DNA from: Thalassococcus halodurans
Lineage (GTDB): Bacteria > Pseudomonadota > Alphaproteobacteria > Rhodobacterales > Rhodobacteraceae
DNA length: 64,000 nt
Direction: 5' to 3'
NCBI RefSeq assembly: GCF_900108225.1
Contig: NZ_FNUZ01000004.1
Location: 1 to 64,000 of the forward strand
Positions 19,701 through 27,030 of this stretch are shown piece by piece. Under the pieces are notes generated by a model, which was given only the letters and a program-made list of their open reading frames with translations, made no database searches and was not told the origin of the DNA. Position numbers and translations under genes: made by a program. How positions within the stretch are numbered: the first letter of the stretch is position 1; every line of letters begins with the position of its first letter.

Positions 19701-21112
19701 AGGCGAATGAGAACAACAGCTTGCTTCTGGATGATGGCGTCGACTCCCAGAACCCGAGCAGTTTCAACTATCTGCCGGGCGGTCCGGGTGACGATGGCGA
19801 CGGCGTTCTGAACAGCACAGACGATTTCAGCGACGCAGGCAGCACGATCCGTCTGGGCGCCGAGATCGAGGCACCGATCCAAGGCATCATGTCCTACGGC
19901 TTTGGAGAGTACCGTGTCATCGTGACCGAGACGTTGCAGATCGACGAAACCACAAACACAGGCGCGCGGACCGATGCGCCTGCGGATGTGGGCGGTACGC
20001 TCCAGATCGCGTCCTATAACGTGCTGAACTACTTCACCACGATTGATGAGCCGGGCGCAGGCACCGGACCGGATGGCACGCTTAATCCGCGCGGTGCGGA
20101 CACGGCAGAAGAATTCGAACGCCAGTCGTCCAAGATTGTCGATGGCATCATCGGCACCGGCGCCGAGGTCATCGCGCTGCAAGAGATTGAGAACAACGGC
20201 ACCGTTGCGATCGGGACCTTGGTGGATCAGCTGAACGCCGAAGGCACCGCCGCGAACTATGCCTATGTCGATCCGACGGGCACAGGTGATTTTATCGGCA
20301 CCGACGCGATTACCACCGGCATCATCTATGACGCCAACGCGGTGACGCTGCTGCATTCGGAATACATCGTTTATGACGAACCTTCGGCAGCGACGACCTT
20401 TGCAATTGCGGATGAAATCCAGACGGCGCTGGGCATTTCTGTGGTCGACGATTTCGACCGCAACCGCCCGACGGTCGTGGCCACCTTCATCGACAACGCC
20501 ACAGGCCAGACGTTTACCGTTGCCTCGTCGCACTTCAAATCCAAAGGTGACAGCGGCTTGCAGGATCTGGCAGATGCGGCGCAGGCCCATCTGGATGCGG
20601 GCGGCACGGACATCACGCAGGCGCAGCTTGATGCGCTGCTGGCGGATCCGAACTTTGATCAGGGTGATGGTCAGGGCTTCTGGAACGGTGTCCGTACCGA
20701 GGCCGCGCAAGAGCTCGATACGTTCATCAGCACCGTTTACAACGGCGGCGGCGTCGACAATGTCCTGCTTCTGGGTGACATGAACGCCTATGCCGAAGAA
20801 GACCCGGTTCAGTTCCTTGATGACGATGCAGGCTATGTCGATCTGATCGATGCCTTTATCGGTCAGGACGTGGCCTATTCCTATGTCTTTGACGGCCAGC
20901 GGGGCACGCTGGATCAGGGGCTTGCCGATGCGGCGTTCGCGGGCAGCGTGACGGGCGTCACGGAATGGCACATCAATGCGGATGAACCGGACCTGATCAA
21001 CTACGATACCAGCTTCAACGATCCGGCCTTCTACAATGACGGGGTCTATGCATCGTCCGATCATGACCCGCTGATCATCGGGGTCGAGTTCGATACGCTG
21101 ATCTTTACCTAA
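16748..21112 (+). CDS. Large secreted ExeM/NucH-type nuclease with RTX-like, cadherin-like and lamin-tail domains
   Basis: 1454 residues, acidic and almost free of cysteine, as usual for type I-secreted proteins. In order: an RTX-like Ca-binding stretch (about 20-65, GDDTLAGTEDTDFIWGRRGDD); a VCBS-like segment (about 130-225); a cadherin-like repeat (about 230-330); a first repeat beginning INEFHYDN (about 335-480); a lamin-tail domain (about 488-650, IVITEIMQNP); a second INELHYDN repeat (about 653-800); an OB-fold-like region (about 810-930); and an endonuclease/exonuclease/phosphatase domain (about 1080-1454) with SYNVLNYF, LQEIENNG, SSHFKSKG, LLGDMNAYAEEDP and the final SSDHDPL motif. It probably degrades extracellular DNA or phosphodiesters for phosphate or nucleosides. 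No secretion genes are adjacent. Confidence 0.85.
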   Translation: MFGRASFSGKGRFVFNLNKDFGTQGDDTLAGTEDTDFIWGRRGDDVILGSSGYDYIDGGQGFDVVSFEGSVLDYDIGDGLNHLSRFAMIAALEGAPTTGSTSLKDVEALYFAADDYTYYLDGTNNAVLAGDDTAAAVENVELTIAGADLLANDVEFDGDRMVIIAVDATSALGASVSLVDGNVVYFPDTAFDALAEGDVVTDTFTYTVDDGLGGTDVATVTVTVTGTNDDPVLTIASAVTIDENTTDVTTAQVTDVDGTTATYSLSGADEALFTIDQTTGTLSFITAPDFEAPEDDGTDNVYNVTVTATDEFGGTDSADVAVTVADVLELPVIDARINEFHYDNDGSDTGEFIEIRTAAGDDVSFLTVELVNGSTGFVYNTIAVNGTDMTSDGTYDYYVINLPTNGLQNGSPDGIVLTNGPEVIEFLSYEGSLDAIDGAAAGMTSTDIGVSEAGSTPVGFSLQRNDDGTWREPEENTSGAENVPVVEPAQIVITEIMQNPSAVADSAGEYFEIYNAGTEPVDINGWTVSDNDFDSFVIDNGGPLIVPAGGYLVLGNNADTATNGGVPVDYEYSGMFLANGADEIVLTDTNSVEIDRVEYDDGPNFPDPTGASMELIDVTLDNNVGANWTTAEDAFGDGDLGTPGASNDGPVDLTPRINELHYDNVDGDTGEFIEVRVAAGTDVSAMSVELYNGSTGALYGRSLLGNRTPTSDGTYDYYKLNFLGIQNGSPDGLALVDNGEVIEFLSYEGTFTATDSTAIGLTSEDIGVFEDNSTPVGFSLQRNEDGTWSAPSENTGGAANTEGDPGPDATAVKISEIQGQGGDSLLLGQSVSVTAVVTYVTTDGFFLQEEDIDADGDLLTSEGIFVFTGGGDLVSLGDVMTVTGTVGEFFGQTQIAATSTEFVTTTNVMPTPATITLSPDMAQNYEAYEGMQVLVESGTADPLTVITNFNLDRFGQITVSSGNQYQPTQLYDAQTQAAEIDALQEANENNSLLLDDGVDSQNPSSFNYLPGGPGDDGDGVLNSTDDFSDAGSTIRLGAEIEAPIQGIMSYGFGEYRVIVTETLQIDETTNTGARTDAPADVGGTLQIASYNVLNYFTTIDEPGAGTGPDGTLNPRGADTAEEFERQSSKIVDGIIGTGAEVIALQEIENNGTVAIGTLVDQLNAEGTAANYAYVDPTGTGDFIGTDAITTGIIYDANAVTLLHSEYIVYDEPSAATTFAIADEIQTALGISVVDDFDRNRPTVVATFIDNATGQTFTVASSHFKSKGDSGLQDLADAAQAHLDAGGTDITQAQLDALLADPNFDQGDGQGFWNGVRTEAAQELDTFISTVYNGGGVDNVLLLGDMNAYAEEDPVQFLDDDAGYVDLIDAFIGQDVAYSYVFDGQRGTLDQGLADAAFAGSVTGVTEWHINADEPDLINYDTSFNDPAFYNDGVYASSDHDPLIIGVEFDTLIFT
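17751..18190 (+). repeat. Internal repeat unit 1 in the secreted nuclease
   Basis: About 147 codons beginning INEFHYDN and ending near WREPEENTSGAEN. It aligns residue for residue with 18706-19140 (for example DTGEFIEIR versus DTGEFIEVR, and STPVGFSLQRN in both). The lamin-tail domain separates the two copies. Confidence 0.85.
18706..19140 (+). repeat. Internal repeat unit 2 in the secreted nuclease
   Basis: Second copy of the INE(F/L)HYDN module, ending WSAPSENTGGAAN. Protein similarity to unit 1 is high while the DNA has diverged at third positions, so the duplication is not recent. Confidence 0.85.
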
Positions 21113-21158
21113 AGCCGTCATCGCAGGCTTGTTTCTGCGGTGCAGCGTGATACGTTTT

Positions 21159-21186
21159 TCGGGCAGGCCTTTGCGGGTCTGCCCGA
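21159..21186 (+). terminator. Possible terminator of the nuclease gene
   Basis: 8-bp stem TCGGGCAG / CTGCCCGA with a 12-base loop, 47 bases after the stop codon, followed only by TTT. A weak intrinsic terminator at best. Confidence 0.45.
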
Positions 21187-21207
21187 TTTACATGAAAGGA
21201 TGGGCGT

Positions 21208-21675
21208 ATGCTTCGTAGACTGTCATTGGCCTTTGTCGTGCTGGCGGCTCCGCTATCGGCAGAGATGGCGCACCATGGCGACATCATGGTGACCGGTGCC
21301 TATGCCTATGAAACACCGAAATCGGCCCCCAGTGGCGCGGGCTATCTGACGGTTAGGAACATGGGCGACACAGATGATGTGTTGCTGGCGGTCAAGTCCG
21401 ATCCCATGCAGGCGATGATGCACGAAACCGTCGAGGAAAACGGCGTCGCGCGCATGGTGCACAAAATGTCAGTGCCCATCGCGGCAGGTGACACGGTCAA
21501 TTTCGAACCCGGCGGGCTGCACATCATGTTCATGGGGTTGAATGGCGATCCGTTCGAGGAAGGCGAAGCTGTTCCAGCGACGCTGGTCTTTGAAAAGGCG
21601 GGTGAGGTTGCCGTGGACTTCACGGTCATCAACCGCCGCGCCGAACCACCGATGGATCACGGCGCAGGTCACTAA
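21208..21675 (+). CDS. Periplasmic copper chaperone PCu(A)C
   Basis: 155 residues with an N-terminal signal peptide (cleavage near LSAEM). The PCu(A)C copper site is visible as M-H...M...GGLHIMFMGL, with the His and Met ligands in place. The protein delivers Cu(I) to the CuA or CuB centre of haem-copper oxidases in the periplasm. It also has a His-rich start (MAHHGD) and end (MDHGAGH). It lies about 5 kb from the cbb3 assembly genes, which is a sensible client. AGGA sits seven bases before the ATG. Its 3' side carries a long hairpin and a strong terminator. Confidence 0.9.
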   Translation: MLRRLSLAFVVLAAPLSAEMAHHGDIMVTGAYAYETPKSAPSGAGYLTVRNMGDTDDVLLAVKSDPMQAMMHETVEENGVARMVHKMSVPIAAGDTVNFEPGGLHIMFMGLNGDPFEEGEAVPATLVFEKAGEVAVDFTVINRRAEPPMDHGAGH

Positions 21676-21699
21676 TCGTCCGATATTTCAAAAGAGATG

Positions 21700-21773
21700 T
21701 ATGCAAAATTGGGCCGCGAGGCACTGGGGGTGTCTCGCGATCGCTCGCCATCCCGCGGCCCAAGTTCTGCATA
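21700..21773 (+). ncRNA. Long imperfect hairpin after the PCuAC gene, candidate 3'UTR element or small RNA
   Basis: Stem parts TATGCA (21700-21705) / TGCATA (21768-21773) and TTGGGCCGCG (21709-21718) / CGCGGCCCAA (21754-21763) enclose a 35-base apical region containing the palindrome GCGATCGC. It lies between the gene and a strong terminator 28 bases further on. No tRNA or known RNA family was recognised. Transcription is inferred. Confidence 0.45.
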
Positions 21774-21800
21774 CCATCAGACGCTAACCTGCAGTTGTTT

Positions 21801-21837
21801 TGACTTCTGTGCGTTTTGATACAGAAGTCAATTTTGT
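21801..21837 (+). terminator. Intrinsic terminator downstream of the PCuAC gene
   Basis: Perfect 10-bp stem TGACTTCTGT / ACAGAAGTCA with a 10-base loop, followed by ATTTTGT on the plus strand. It ends two bases before the stop codon of the convergent pirin gene. No T tract exists on the minus strand, so it acts for plus transcripts. Confidence 0.85.
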
Positions 21838-21838
21838 C

Positions 21839-22807
21839 TCATGATTTCGGGGGCCTGTTCTTGATCTTCATCCGCTCCATGTCGGGTGTGATCGGCACAT
21901 ATTCGTCGTCATCGCCGGGGGGCAGATGGAACGGGCCGTTCGACCAGTCGGCGGTTTTCCATGCCTCTTTCGCGGCGTCGATCTTCTCGGGCGAGGATGA
22001 GACGAAATTCCACCATATGTAACGCGGTCCGTTCATCGTTGCTCCACCGAGCGCCATCAGACGCGCGCCTTGCGGGCCTGCCTTGATGCTGATCCGGTCG
22101 CCGGGGCGGAACACCATCATCCGGCCCGTGTCAAAGGTCTCGCCCGCCACTTCGATTGCACCTTGGGTGATGTAGATTCCGCGGTCTTCGTGGTTGTCCG
22201 GTAGCGGCAGGGTCGCGCCCGGTTCCAGCACCACGTCTGCATAGAAAATCTCGGACTGCATGGTGACGGGCGACGCAGCACCCCATGCATCCCCAAGGAT
22301 CAGTCGCGCCGTCGCGCCGCGATCTGACAAAAGGGGCAGGGCCTCTTTCTTGTGGTGTTCGAAATCCGGTGCCATGTCTTCGCGGTCTTCCGGCAGGGCA
22401 ACCCATGTCTGGATGCCGAACAGGCTGTGGCCGGTGCGGCGGGCATCGTCGCCGGTGCGTTCCGAATGGGTCACGCCGCGCCCTGCGAGCATCCAGTTCA
22501 CTTCACCGGGATAGATCATCTGGTTGGTGCCCAGACTGTCGCGGTGCTGGAATTCGCCTTGGTACAGGTAGGTCACGGTCCCCAAGCCGATATGCGGGTG
22601 CGGGCGCACGTCGATACCTTGATCGGTCAGAAACTCGGCCGGTCCCATCTGGTCGAAAAAGATAAAGGGCCCGACCATTTGGCGGCGCGGCGTGGGCAAA
22701 GAGCGTCGCACCTCGAACCCGCCGATGTCGCGGGCACGGGGGATGATCACCGTGTCGATGCTGTCGGGGTTGACCGTGTTCGGGTCGATGGTGGGGTTCC
22801 AGCTCAT
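21839..22807 (-). CDS. Pirin family protein
   Basis: Bicupin of 322 residues. The N-terminal cupin has the Fe-binding set RPHPHIGLGTVTYLYQGEFQHRDS followed by GRGVTHSER, typical of pirins. Bacterial pirins act as quercetin dioxygenases or redox-linked regulators; the role here is unknown. It is longer than YhaK-type pirins because of a full C-terminal cupin plus tail. It is convergent with the PCuAC gene and nearly touches its terminator. Confidence 0.88.
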   Translation of the reverse strand: MSWNPTIDPNTVNPDSIDTVIIPRARDIGGFEVRRSLPTPRRQMVGPFIFFDQMGPAEFLTDQGIDVRPHPHIGLGTVTYLYQGEFQHRDSLGTNQMIYPGEVNWMLAGRGVTHSERTGDDARRTGHSLFGIQTWVALPEDREDMAPDFEHHKKEALPLLSDRGATARLILGDAWGAASPVTMQSEIFYADVVLEPGATLPLPDNHEDRGIYITQGAIEVAGETFDTGRMMVFRPGDRISIKAGPQGARLMALGGATMNGPRYIWWNFVSSSPEKIDAAKEAWKTADWSNGPFHLPPGDDDEYVPITPDMERMKIKNRPPKS

Positions 22808-22889
22808 GTGACGCTCCTGTGGTTGCGCCTAAGGTAGGGCGCACAGGGTGGTGTGGGTATGGTTGATAATGTGCGTATTTGCACAAGTA

Positions 22890-23291
22890 TTAAGCACCCA
22901 CATCCGGTCCGTAGCAAAGCATCGGTTTGCTGTCTTGTTGCGCCTCGTACAGCGTCGTGGCCTCGGGGTCGTTTTCAAAAATCGCCCGCAGGCCAGTAGG
23001 GGCGTGGAAGAACGTCCAGCACTGCGGGTCAAGGTTGTCTTCATAGACAAAGCAGATCTGGCTGTTTTCTTCGTACCAGAAGCCATCCTTGCAGTCGCCA
23101 TCAAGGAAAGACCACTGGACACGACGGTCCGGCAGATAGCGTTCTGCCCCATAGGCCATGCCGTCCTGCCCGAAATAGAGCGTTTTGCCCGTGGTGTAGG
23201 CCTCGAACTCGGACGCGGACATCGGCGATTGTGCGGCTGCCGGAACTGCGAAAGCCAAACAGGCAGCCACCAAGCGAATTGTTACGCCCAT
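22890..23291 (-). CDS. Conserved periplasmic protein, function unknown
   Basis: 133 residues with a signal peptide (MGVTIRLVAACLAFAVPAAA, cleavage near AAAQS). The mature part carries four cysteines (GDCKDGFWYE, SQICFVYED, PQCWTFF, PMLCYGP) that could form two disulfides. It overlaps the 3' end of the alkB-like gene by ten bases, so it is co-transcribed with it. I recall similar small proteins in Rhodobacteraceae but no function. Confidence 0.72.
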   Translation of the reverse strand: MGVTIRLVAACLAFAVPAAAQSPMSASEFEAYTTGKTLYFGQDGMAYGAERYLPDRRVQWSFLDGDCKDGFWYEENSQICFVYEDNLDPQCWTFFHAPTGLRAIFENDPEATTLYEAQQDSKPMLCYGPDVGA

Positions 23292-24292
23292 TTCTTTGCC
23301 CTCTTGTCCATGATGTTGCGCCAGACCGGCGGAAGCAGCGCAAGCACCGCCATCACCGGCAGGGAATGCGGCAGGATCGGCATCGCCGCACGGTCCAGCG
23401 TCAGGTTCGGATAGCTGCGCGTCGGGTTGGCGTGGTGGTCCGAATGGCGGGGCGCGTTCAGCATCAGACCCGACGAAAACCCGTGCGGCGCGTTCCAGCT
23501 GTGTTGCGGCCCGACAGGTTCATAGCGCCCATCTTCGCGTTTCTTGCGGCGCAGACCGTAGTGTTGAACGTAATCCGACAGCATCAACTGGAGTTGCGCA
23601 TAAACAGCCAGCCCGACGTAGACCGCCAATGCAGGGCCACCGCCAGCCAGCGTGATAACCGCCAGACAGACCAACGCCCCTGCGCCGTAAATCTTGTAAG
23701 GGTGTATCCCGCCGCCCTTTGACTTGCGCCCGCGAAAGGCGGTTTCGGCGCGATGACCTTCGCGGAAACTGCCCCACCACGCGCGGATCGCAAAGGCATA
23801 GAACCCTTCACCCAGCTTGGCCGAATTCGGATCGCGGTCCGTTGCCGCGTGGATATGGTGCACCCGTGGGTGGGCCGAGGCATGATGGCCGAACAGCAGA
23901 CTGACATAGACCGCCACGCCTAGACGGTGCCCCAACCTGTCGGCGCGGTGGATCAGTTCGTGCGCATTGGAATTGGACACCTGGCCGAAAAACAGCGCCA
24001 GCGCGAAGAAGGCAGGCACGCCATAGGCCCAACCCAACGTGCCTGACGACAGCACCAGCGCACCGCCGAACAGAAGCGGGAAATGCACCAACGCCAGAAA
24101 GGTCGACAGGCCGTGACCCGCCGGAAATTCCTGATCGGGACGTTCGGGCGCGGCCATAGCGGCAAGCTTGTCCGTAAAGAAGGTGAACACAGTGATGTAG
24201 AACAGCGCGGCCCACGCCCAGACCCCGCCAAAGACCAGCGAAAGGGCCAGCAAAGCGACCATTCCAAGTGTGATCAGAACAAAGCGGGTCAT
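23282..24292 (-). CDS. alkB: AlkB-type membrane alkane/fatty acid hydroxylase
   Basis: 336-residue integral membrane di-iron monooxygenase. The histidine boxes are present in order: HELIHR, HHASAHPRVHH, and HSDHH near the C-terminus, with the HYGL element between. Family members hydroxylate the terminal carbon of alkanes; some act on other lipids. No rubredoxin or rubredoxin reductase gene lies in the window. It begins with paired transmembrane helices and is the first gene of a two-gene unit. An AAGGA site precedes the ATG. Confidence 0.85.
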   Translation of the reverse strand: MTRFVLITLGMVALLALSLVFGGVWAWAALFYITVFTFFTDKLAAMAAPERPDQEFPAGHGLSTFLALVHFPLLFGGALVLSSGTLGWAYGVPAFFALALFFGQVSNSNAHELIHRADRLGHRLGVAVYVSLLFGHHASAHPRVHHIHAATDRDPNSAKLGEGFYAFAIRAWWGSFREGHRAETAFRGRKSKGGGIHPYKIYGAGALVCLAVITLAGGGPALAVYVGLAVYAQLQLMLSDYVQHYGLRRKKREDGRYEPVGPQHSWNAPHGFSSGLMLNAPRHSDHHANPTRSYPNLTLDRAAMPILPHSLPVMAVLALLPPVWRNIMDKRAKKWA

Positions 24293-24478
24293 CTACATCC
24301 TTTTGGCTGTGTTAAGTCCGGTGCAAAGAACATGATACGCCTATCGGAAAATTCCGTCACCCGTAGGATCGAATTTTGGCCGGAATAAGCCGTTTCGTCC
24401 CGAACAGGTGTCGCTTTTCAATACACCCCAACGGCTGAGGCGCTGTAAGTTGTCAGTCAATTCGGGAAGGAGAGCTTG

Positions 24479-26167
24479 ATGGCTTTGGACGAACAAAAAG
24501 GCGTATGGAAAAAGGCACCCGGCAAAGGCCGTGGGACACCCAAGGGACGCCAGCTGGTTGATACCTCTTGGTCCGAGGTCCGTGATCTTCTGGGCGACCG
24601 TCCGCGCCGCCGCGATCTGCTGATCGAATATCTCCACCTGATTCAGGATGAATTCGGCCATCTGTCTGCCGCCCATCTGCGCGCGCTGGCCGAAGAAATG
24701 AAACTGGCCATGGCCGAGGTCTATGAGGTCGCGACCTTCTACGCCCATTTCGATGTGGTCAAAGAAGACGAGGCCCCGCCGCCCGCGCTGACGATCCGCG
24801 TCTGCGATTCACTGTCTTGCGAACTGGCCGGTGCGGAACAGCTGCGCGAGGCGCTGGAAAGCGGTCTGGACGCGTCCGAGGTTCGCGTGCTGCGCGCGCC
24901 CTGCATGGGCCGCTGCGATACCGCGCCGGTTCTGGAACTGGGTCACAACCACATCGACAATGCCACTGTCGAAAAGGTCGAAGCCGCGATCAAAGCAGGC
25001 GACACCCACGCCCATGTCCCCGACTATGAAACATACGATGCCTACGCAGCCGAGGGTGGCTATGCCACGCTGAAAGACCTGCGTGAAAACGGCAATTGGG
25101 AAGCGGTGCAGGACAAGGTCCTGGCATCCGGCCTGCGTGGCCTTGGTGGCGCGGGTTTCCCGTCTGGCAAGAAGTGGGGCTTTGTGCGCGGCAATGCCGG
25201 CCCCCGTTATCTGGCTGTGAACGGTGACGAAGGCGAACCGGGCACGTTCAAAGACCGCTACTATCTGGAGCGCACGCCGCATCTGTTCCTGGAAGGCATG
25301 CTGATCGCCGCTTGGGCGGTCGAGGCGGAAAAGGCGTTCATCTACATGCGCGACGAATACCCCGCCGTGCTGGAAATCCTGCGCCGTGAAATCGCGGCAC
25401 TGGAAGATGCTGGCATCGTCGAGGCAGGCTATATTGATCTGCGCCGTGGCGCTGGCGCCTATATCTGCGGCGAAGAATCCGCGATGATTGAATCGATCGA
25501 AGGCAAGCGCGGCATGCCCCGCCACCGCCCGCCTTATGTGGCGCAGGTCGGTATCTTTGATCGTCCCACATTGGTTCATAACGTCGAAACGCTTTACTGG
25601 GTCGCCCGCGTTTGCCGCGAAGGGGCCGAGGTCCTGTCGTCGGTTGAAAAGAACGGTCGCAAAGGGCTGCGGTCCTATTCCGTGTCAGGCCGTGTGAAGA
25701 ACCCCGGCGTGCATCTGTTGCCTGCCGGTTCGACCATTCTGGACGTGATCGAGGCCGCAGGCGGCATGCTGGATGGCCAGACCTTCAAGGCCTATCAGCC
25801 GGGCGGTCCGTCCTCGGGTCTGTTGCCCGCATCGATGGATGACATCCCGCTGGACTTCGATACGCTGCAACCGCACGGCAGTTTCATCGGCTCGGCGGCT
25901 GTTGTTGTCCTGTCCGATCAGGACAGTGCCCGTGACGCCGCCCTGAACATGCTGCGCTTCTTTGAAGACGAAAGCTGTGGCCAGTGCACGCCCTGTCGTG
26001 TCGGCTGTGAAAAAGCGGTCAAGCTGATGCAGGCGGAAACGTGGAACACCGATCTGCTTGAAGAATTGTCACAAGCCATGGTCGATGCCTCGATTTGTGG
26101 CCTTGGACAGGCCGCCCCCAACCCAATACGGCTGACAATCAAGCATTTTAGTGGGGAAATCGGATAG
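24479..26167 (+). CDS. Fused NuoE/NuoF-like diaphorase (FdsG-FdsB type formate dehydrogenase subunit)
   Basis: 562 residues. Residues 1 to about 180 are a thioredoxin-like 2Fe-2S domain with cysteines in CDSLSCELAG and APCMGRCDTAPV. Residues about 200-562 are the NADH-binding 51-kDa-type domain with GLRGLGGAGFPSGKKWG, GDEGEPGTFKDR, GAYICGEESAMIESIEGKRG and the 4Fe-4S motif ESCGQCTPCRVGCEKA. In Rhodobacteraceae such fusions belong to NAD-dependent molybdenum formate dehydrogenase. Here no fdsA, fdsC or fdsD follows; a YhhN gene does. Complex I is excluded because NuoE and NuoF are separate there and the nuo neighbours are missing. ATG at 24479 with GGAAGGAG. Confidence 0.8.
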   Translation: MALDEQKGVWKKAPGKGRGTPKGRQLVDTSWSEVRDLLGDRPRRRDLLIEYLHLIQDEFGHLSAAHLRALAEEMKLAMAEVYEVATFYAHFDVVKEDEAPPPALTIRVCDSLSCELAGAEQLREALESGLDASEVRVLRAPCMGRCDTAPVLELGHNHIDNATVEKVEAAIKAGDTHAHVPDYETYDAYAAEGGYATLKDLRENGNWEAVQDKVLASGLRGLGGAGFPSGKKWGFVRGNAGPRYLAVNGDEGEPGTFKDRYYLERTPHLFLEGMLIAAWAVEAEKAFIYMRDEYPAVLEILRREIAALEDAGIVEAGYIDLRRGAGAYICGEESAMIESIEGKRGMPRHRPPYVAQVGIFDRPTLVHNVETLYWVARVCREGAEVLSSVEKNGRKGLRSYSVSGRVKNPGVHLLPAGSTILDVIEAAGGMLDGQTFKAYQPGGPSSGLLPASMDDIPLDFDTLQPHGSFIGSAAVVVLSDQDSARDAALNMLRFFEDESCGQCTPCRVGCEKAVKLMQAETWNTDLLEELSQAMVDASICGLGQAAPNPIRLTIKHFSGEIG

Positions 26168-26236
26168 GTTCGGCCTTCCGACCTACTAATCAGGATATGT
26201 ATATGGTTAGCCTCTCCGCGCATTGGGGAGGACTGT

Positions 26237-26896
26237 ATGGCTGTTTGGTGGGGAATCGGTGCGCTTGCCTCTGTGGTTTACCTTGTTCGGTTTTGCCACG
26301 CTGAAGAAAGCTATCTGAAATCTGTAATCAAAACGGCATCCATCGCGGCTTTGTCGGTGGGTGCGCTTTTGGCGGGCGGACCATGGGCGCTTGTCGCAGC
26401 ACTGGCGGTTTCGGCCTTGGGTGACTGGCTGATTTCGCGCGACAGCCAGCTGGCGTTCAAACTGGGCGTTGCATCCTTTGCCGCGGGACATCTTTTATAT
26501 GTCGGTCTGTTTCTGACGCATCCGCTGGCGGTGCCCGAACGGCTGTATCTGCACCCCGCGCCTTGGGTCATCATGCTGTTGGGCGTTCTGGGCGCTCTGG
26601 TCGCCGTTCAGCTTTTTCCGCGCGCAGGCAAACTGCGTTGGCCTGTGATGGCCTATATCCCGATCATTCTGTCGATGGGTGCTGTTGCGCTTGTCCTGCC
26701 TGCGACCGGACGGCTGGTCTGGGCCAAGATCGGGGCAGGCGTGTTTATTCTGTCCGATCTGGTACTGGCACAGGAGTTGTTCGTTCTGTCCGACGCATCG
26801 CGCCTGCAAAAGGTGGCGCCGTATATCGTCTGGTCGACCTACTGGATCGCGCAGGCCTGTTTAACCTACGCGTTTTTGCCGACCGGCTTTGCTTAA
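26237..26896 (+). CDS. YhhN family membrane protein (lysoplasmalogenase-like)
   Basis: 219 residues, about seven to eight transmembrane helices. Conserved YhhN motifs are seen: ALGDWLISRD in the middle and GAGVFILSDLVLAQELF near the end. Eukaryotic and Legionella homologues hydrolyse the vinyl ether of lysoplasmalogens; the bacterial substrate here is uncertain. Its last four bases overlap the convergent ccoS gene. Confidence 0.85.
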   Translation: MAVWWGIGALASVVYLVRFCHAEESYLKSVIKTASIAALSVGALLAGGPWALVAALAVSALGDWLISRDSQLAFKLGVASFAAGHLLYVGLFLTHPLAVPERLYLHPAPWVIMLLGVLGALVAVQLFPRAGKLRWPVMAYIPIILSMGAVALVLPATGRLVWAKIGAGVFILSDLVLAQELFVLSDASRLQKVAPYIVWSTYWIAQACLTYAFLPTGFA

Positions 26897-27030
26897 TCGT
26901 CGTTCAGAATACGGTTCGCATCGCCGTCTGGGTCATCGTACTGATCGGATTGGATCGTCCAAAGAAAACCGGCAAGGGCCAACAGACCCAACAGCAGGGA
27001 ACAGGGCACAAGGATCACAAGGATGTTCAT
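26893..27030 (-). CDS. ccoS: Cbb3-type oxidase assembly protein CcoS
   Basis: 45 residues, shorter than usual ORF cut-offs. The translation starts MNILVILVPCSLLLGLLALA, has one N-terminal transmembrane helix followed by FLWTIQSDQYDDPDGDA and ends ILNDD. The short helix followed by W-x-x-x-S/N-x-Q-(Y/F)-D-D-x-x-(G) is the CcoS signature. CcoS is needed for insertion of haem or CuB into CcoN. Its ATG shares one base with the ccoI stop (ATGA), and its stop overlaps the convergent YhhN gene. Confidence 0.93.
   Translation of the reverse strand: MNILVILVPCSLLLGLLALAGFLWTIQSDQYDDPDGDANRILNDD

Noticed and set aside
18815-21121. A 768-codon open frame on the minus strand opposite the secreted nuclease, and a similar 430-codon one at 16679-17971
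   Set aside because: The plus-strand frame has clear domains. The minus frames are His/Arg/Val-rich, match nothing and arise from GC-rich codon bias.
21700-21773. A tRNA-like gene after the PCuAC gene
   Set aside because: Only a single long imperfect stem is found; no D, anticodon or T arms.
24479-26167. NuoE/NuoF of respiratory complex I
   Set aside because: The two parts are fused in one chain, other nuo genes are absent, and the fusion is typical of FdsG-FdsB in this family of bacteria.
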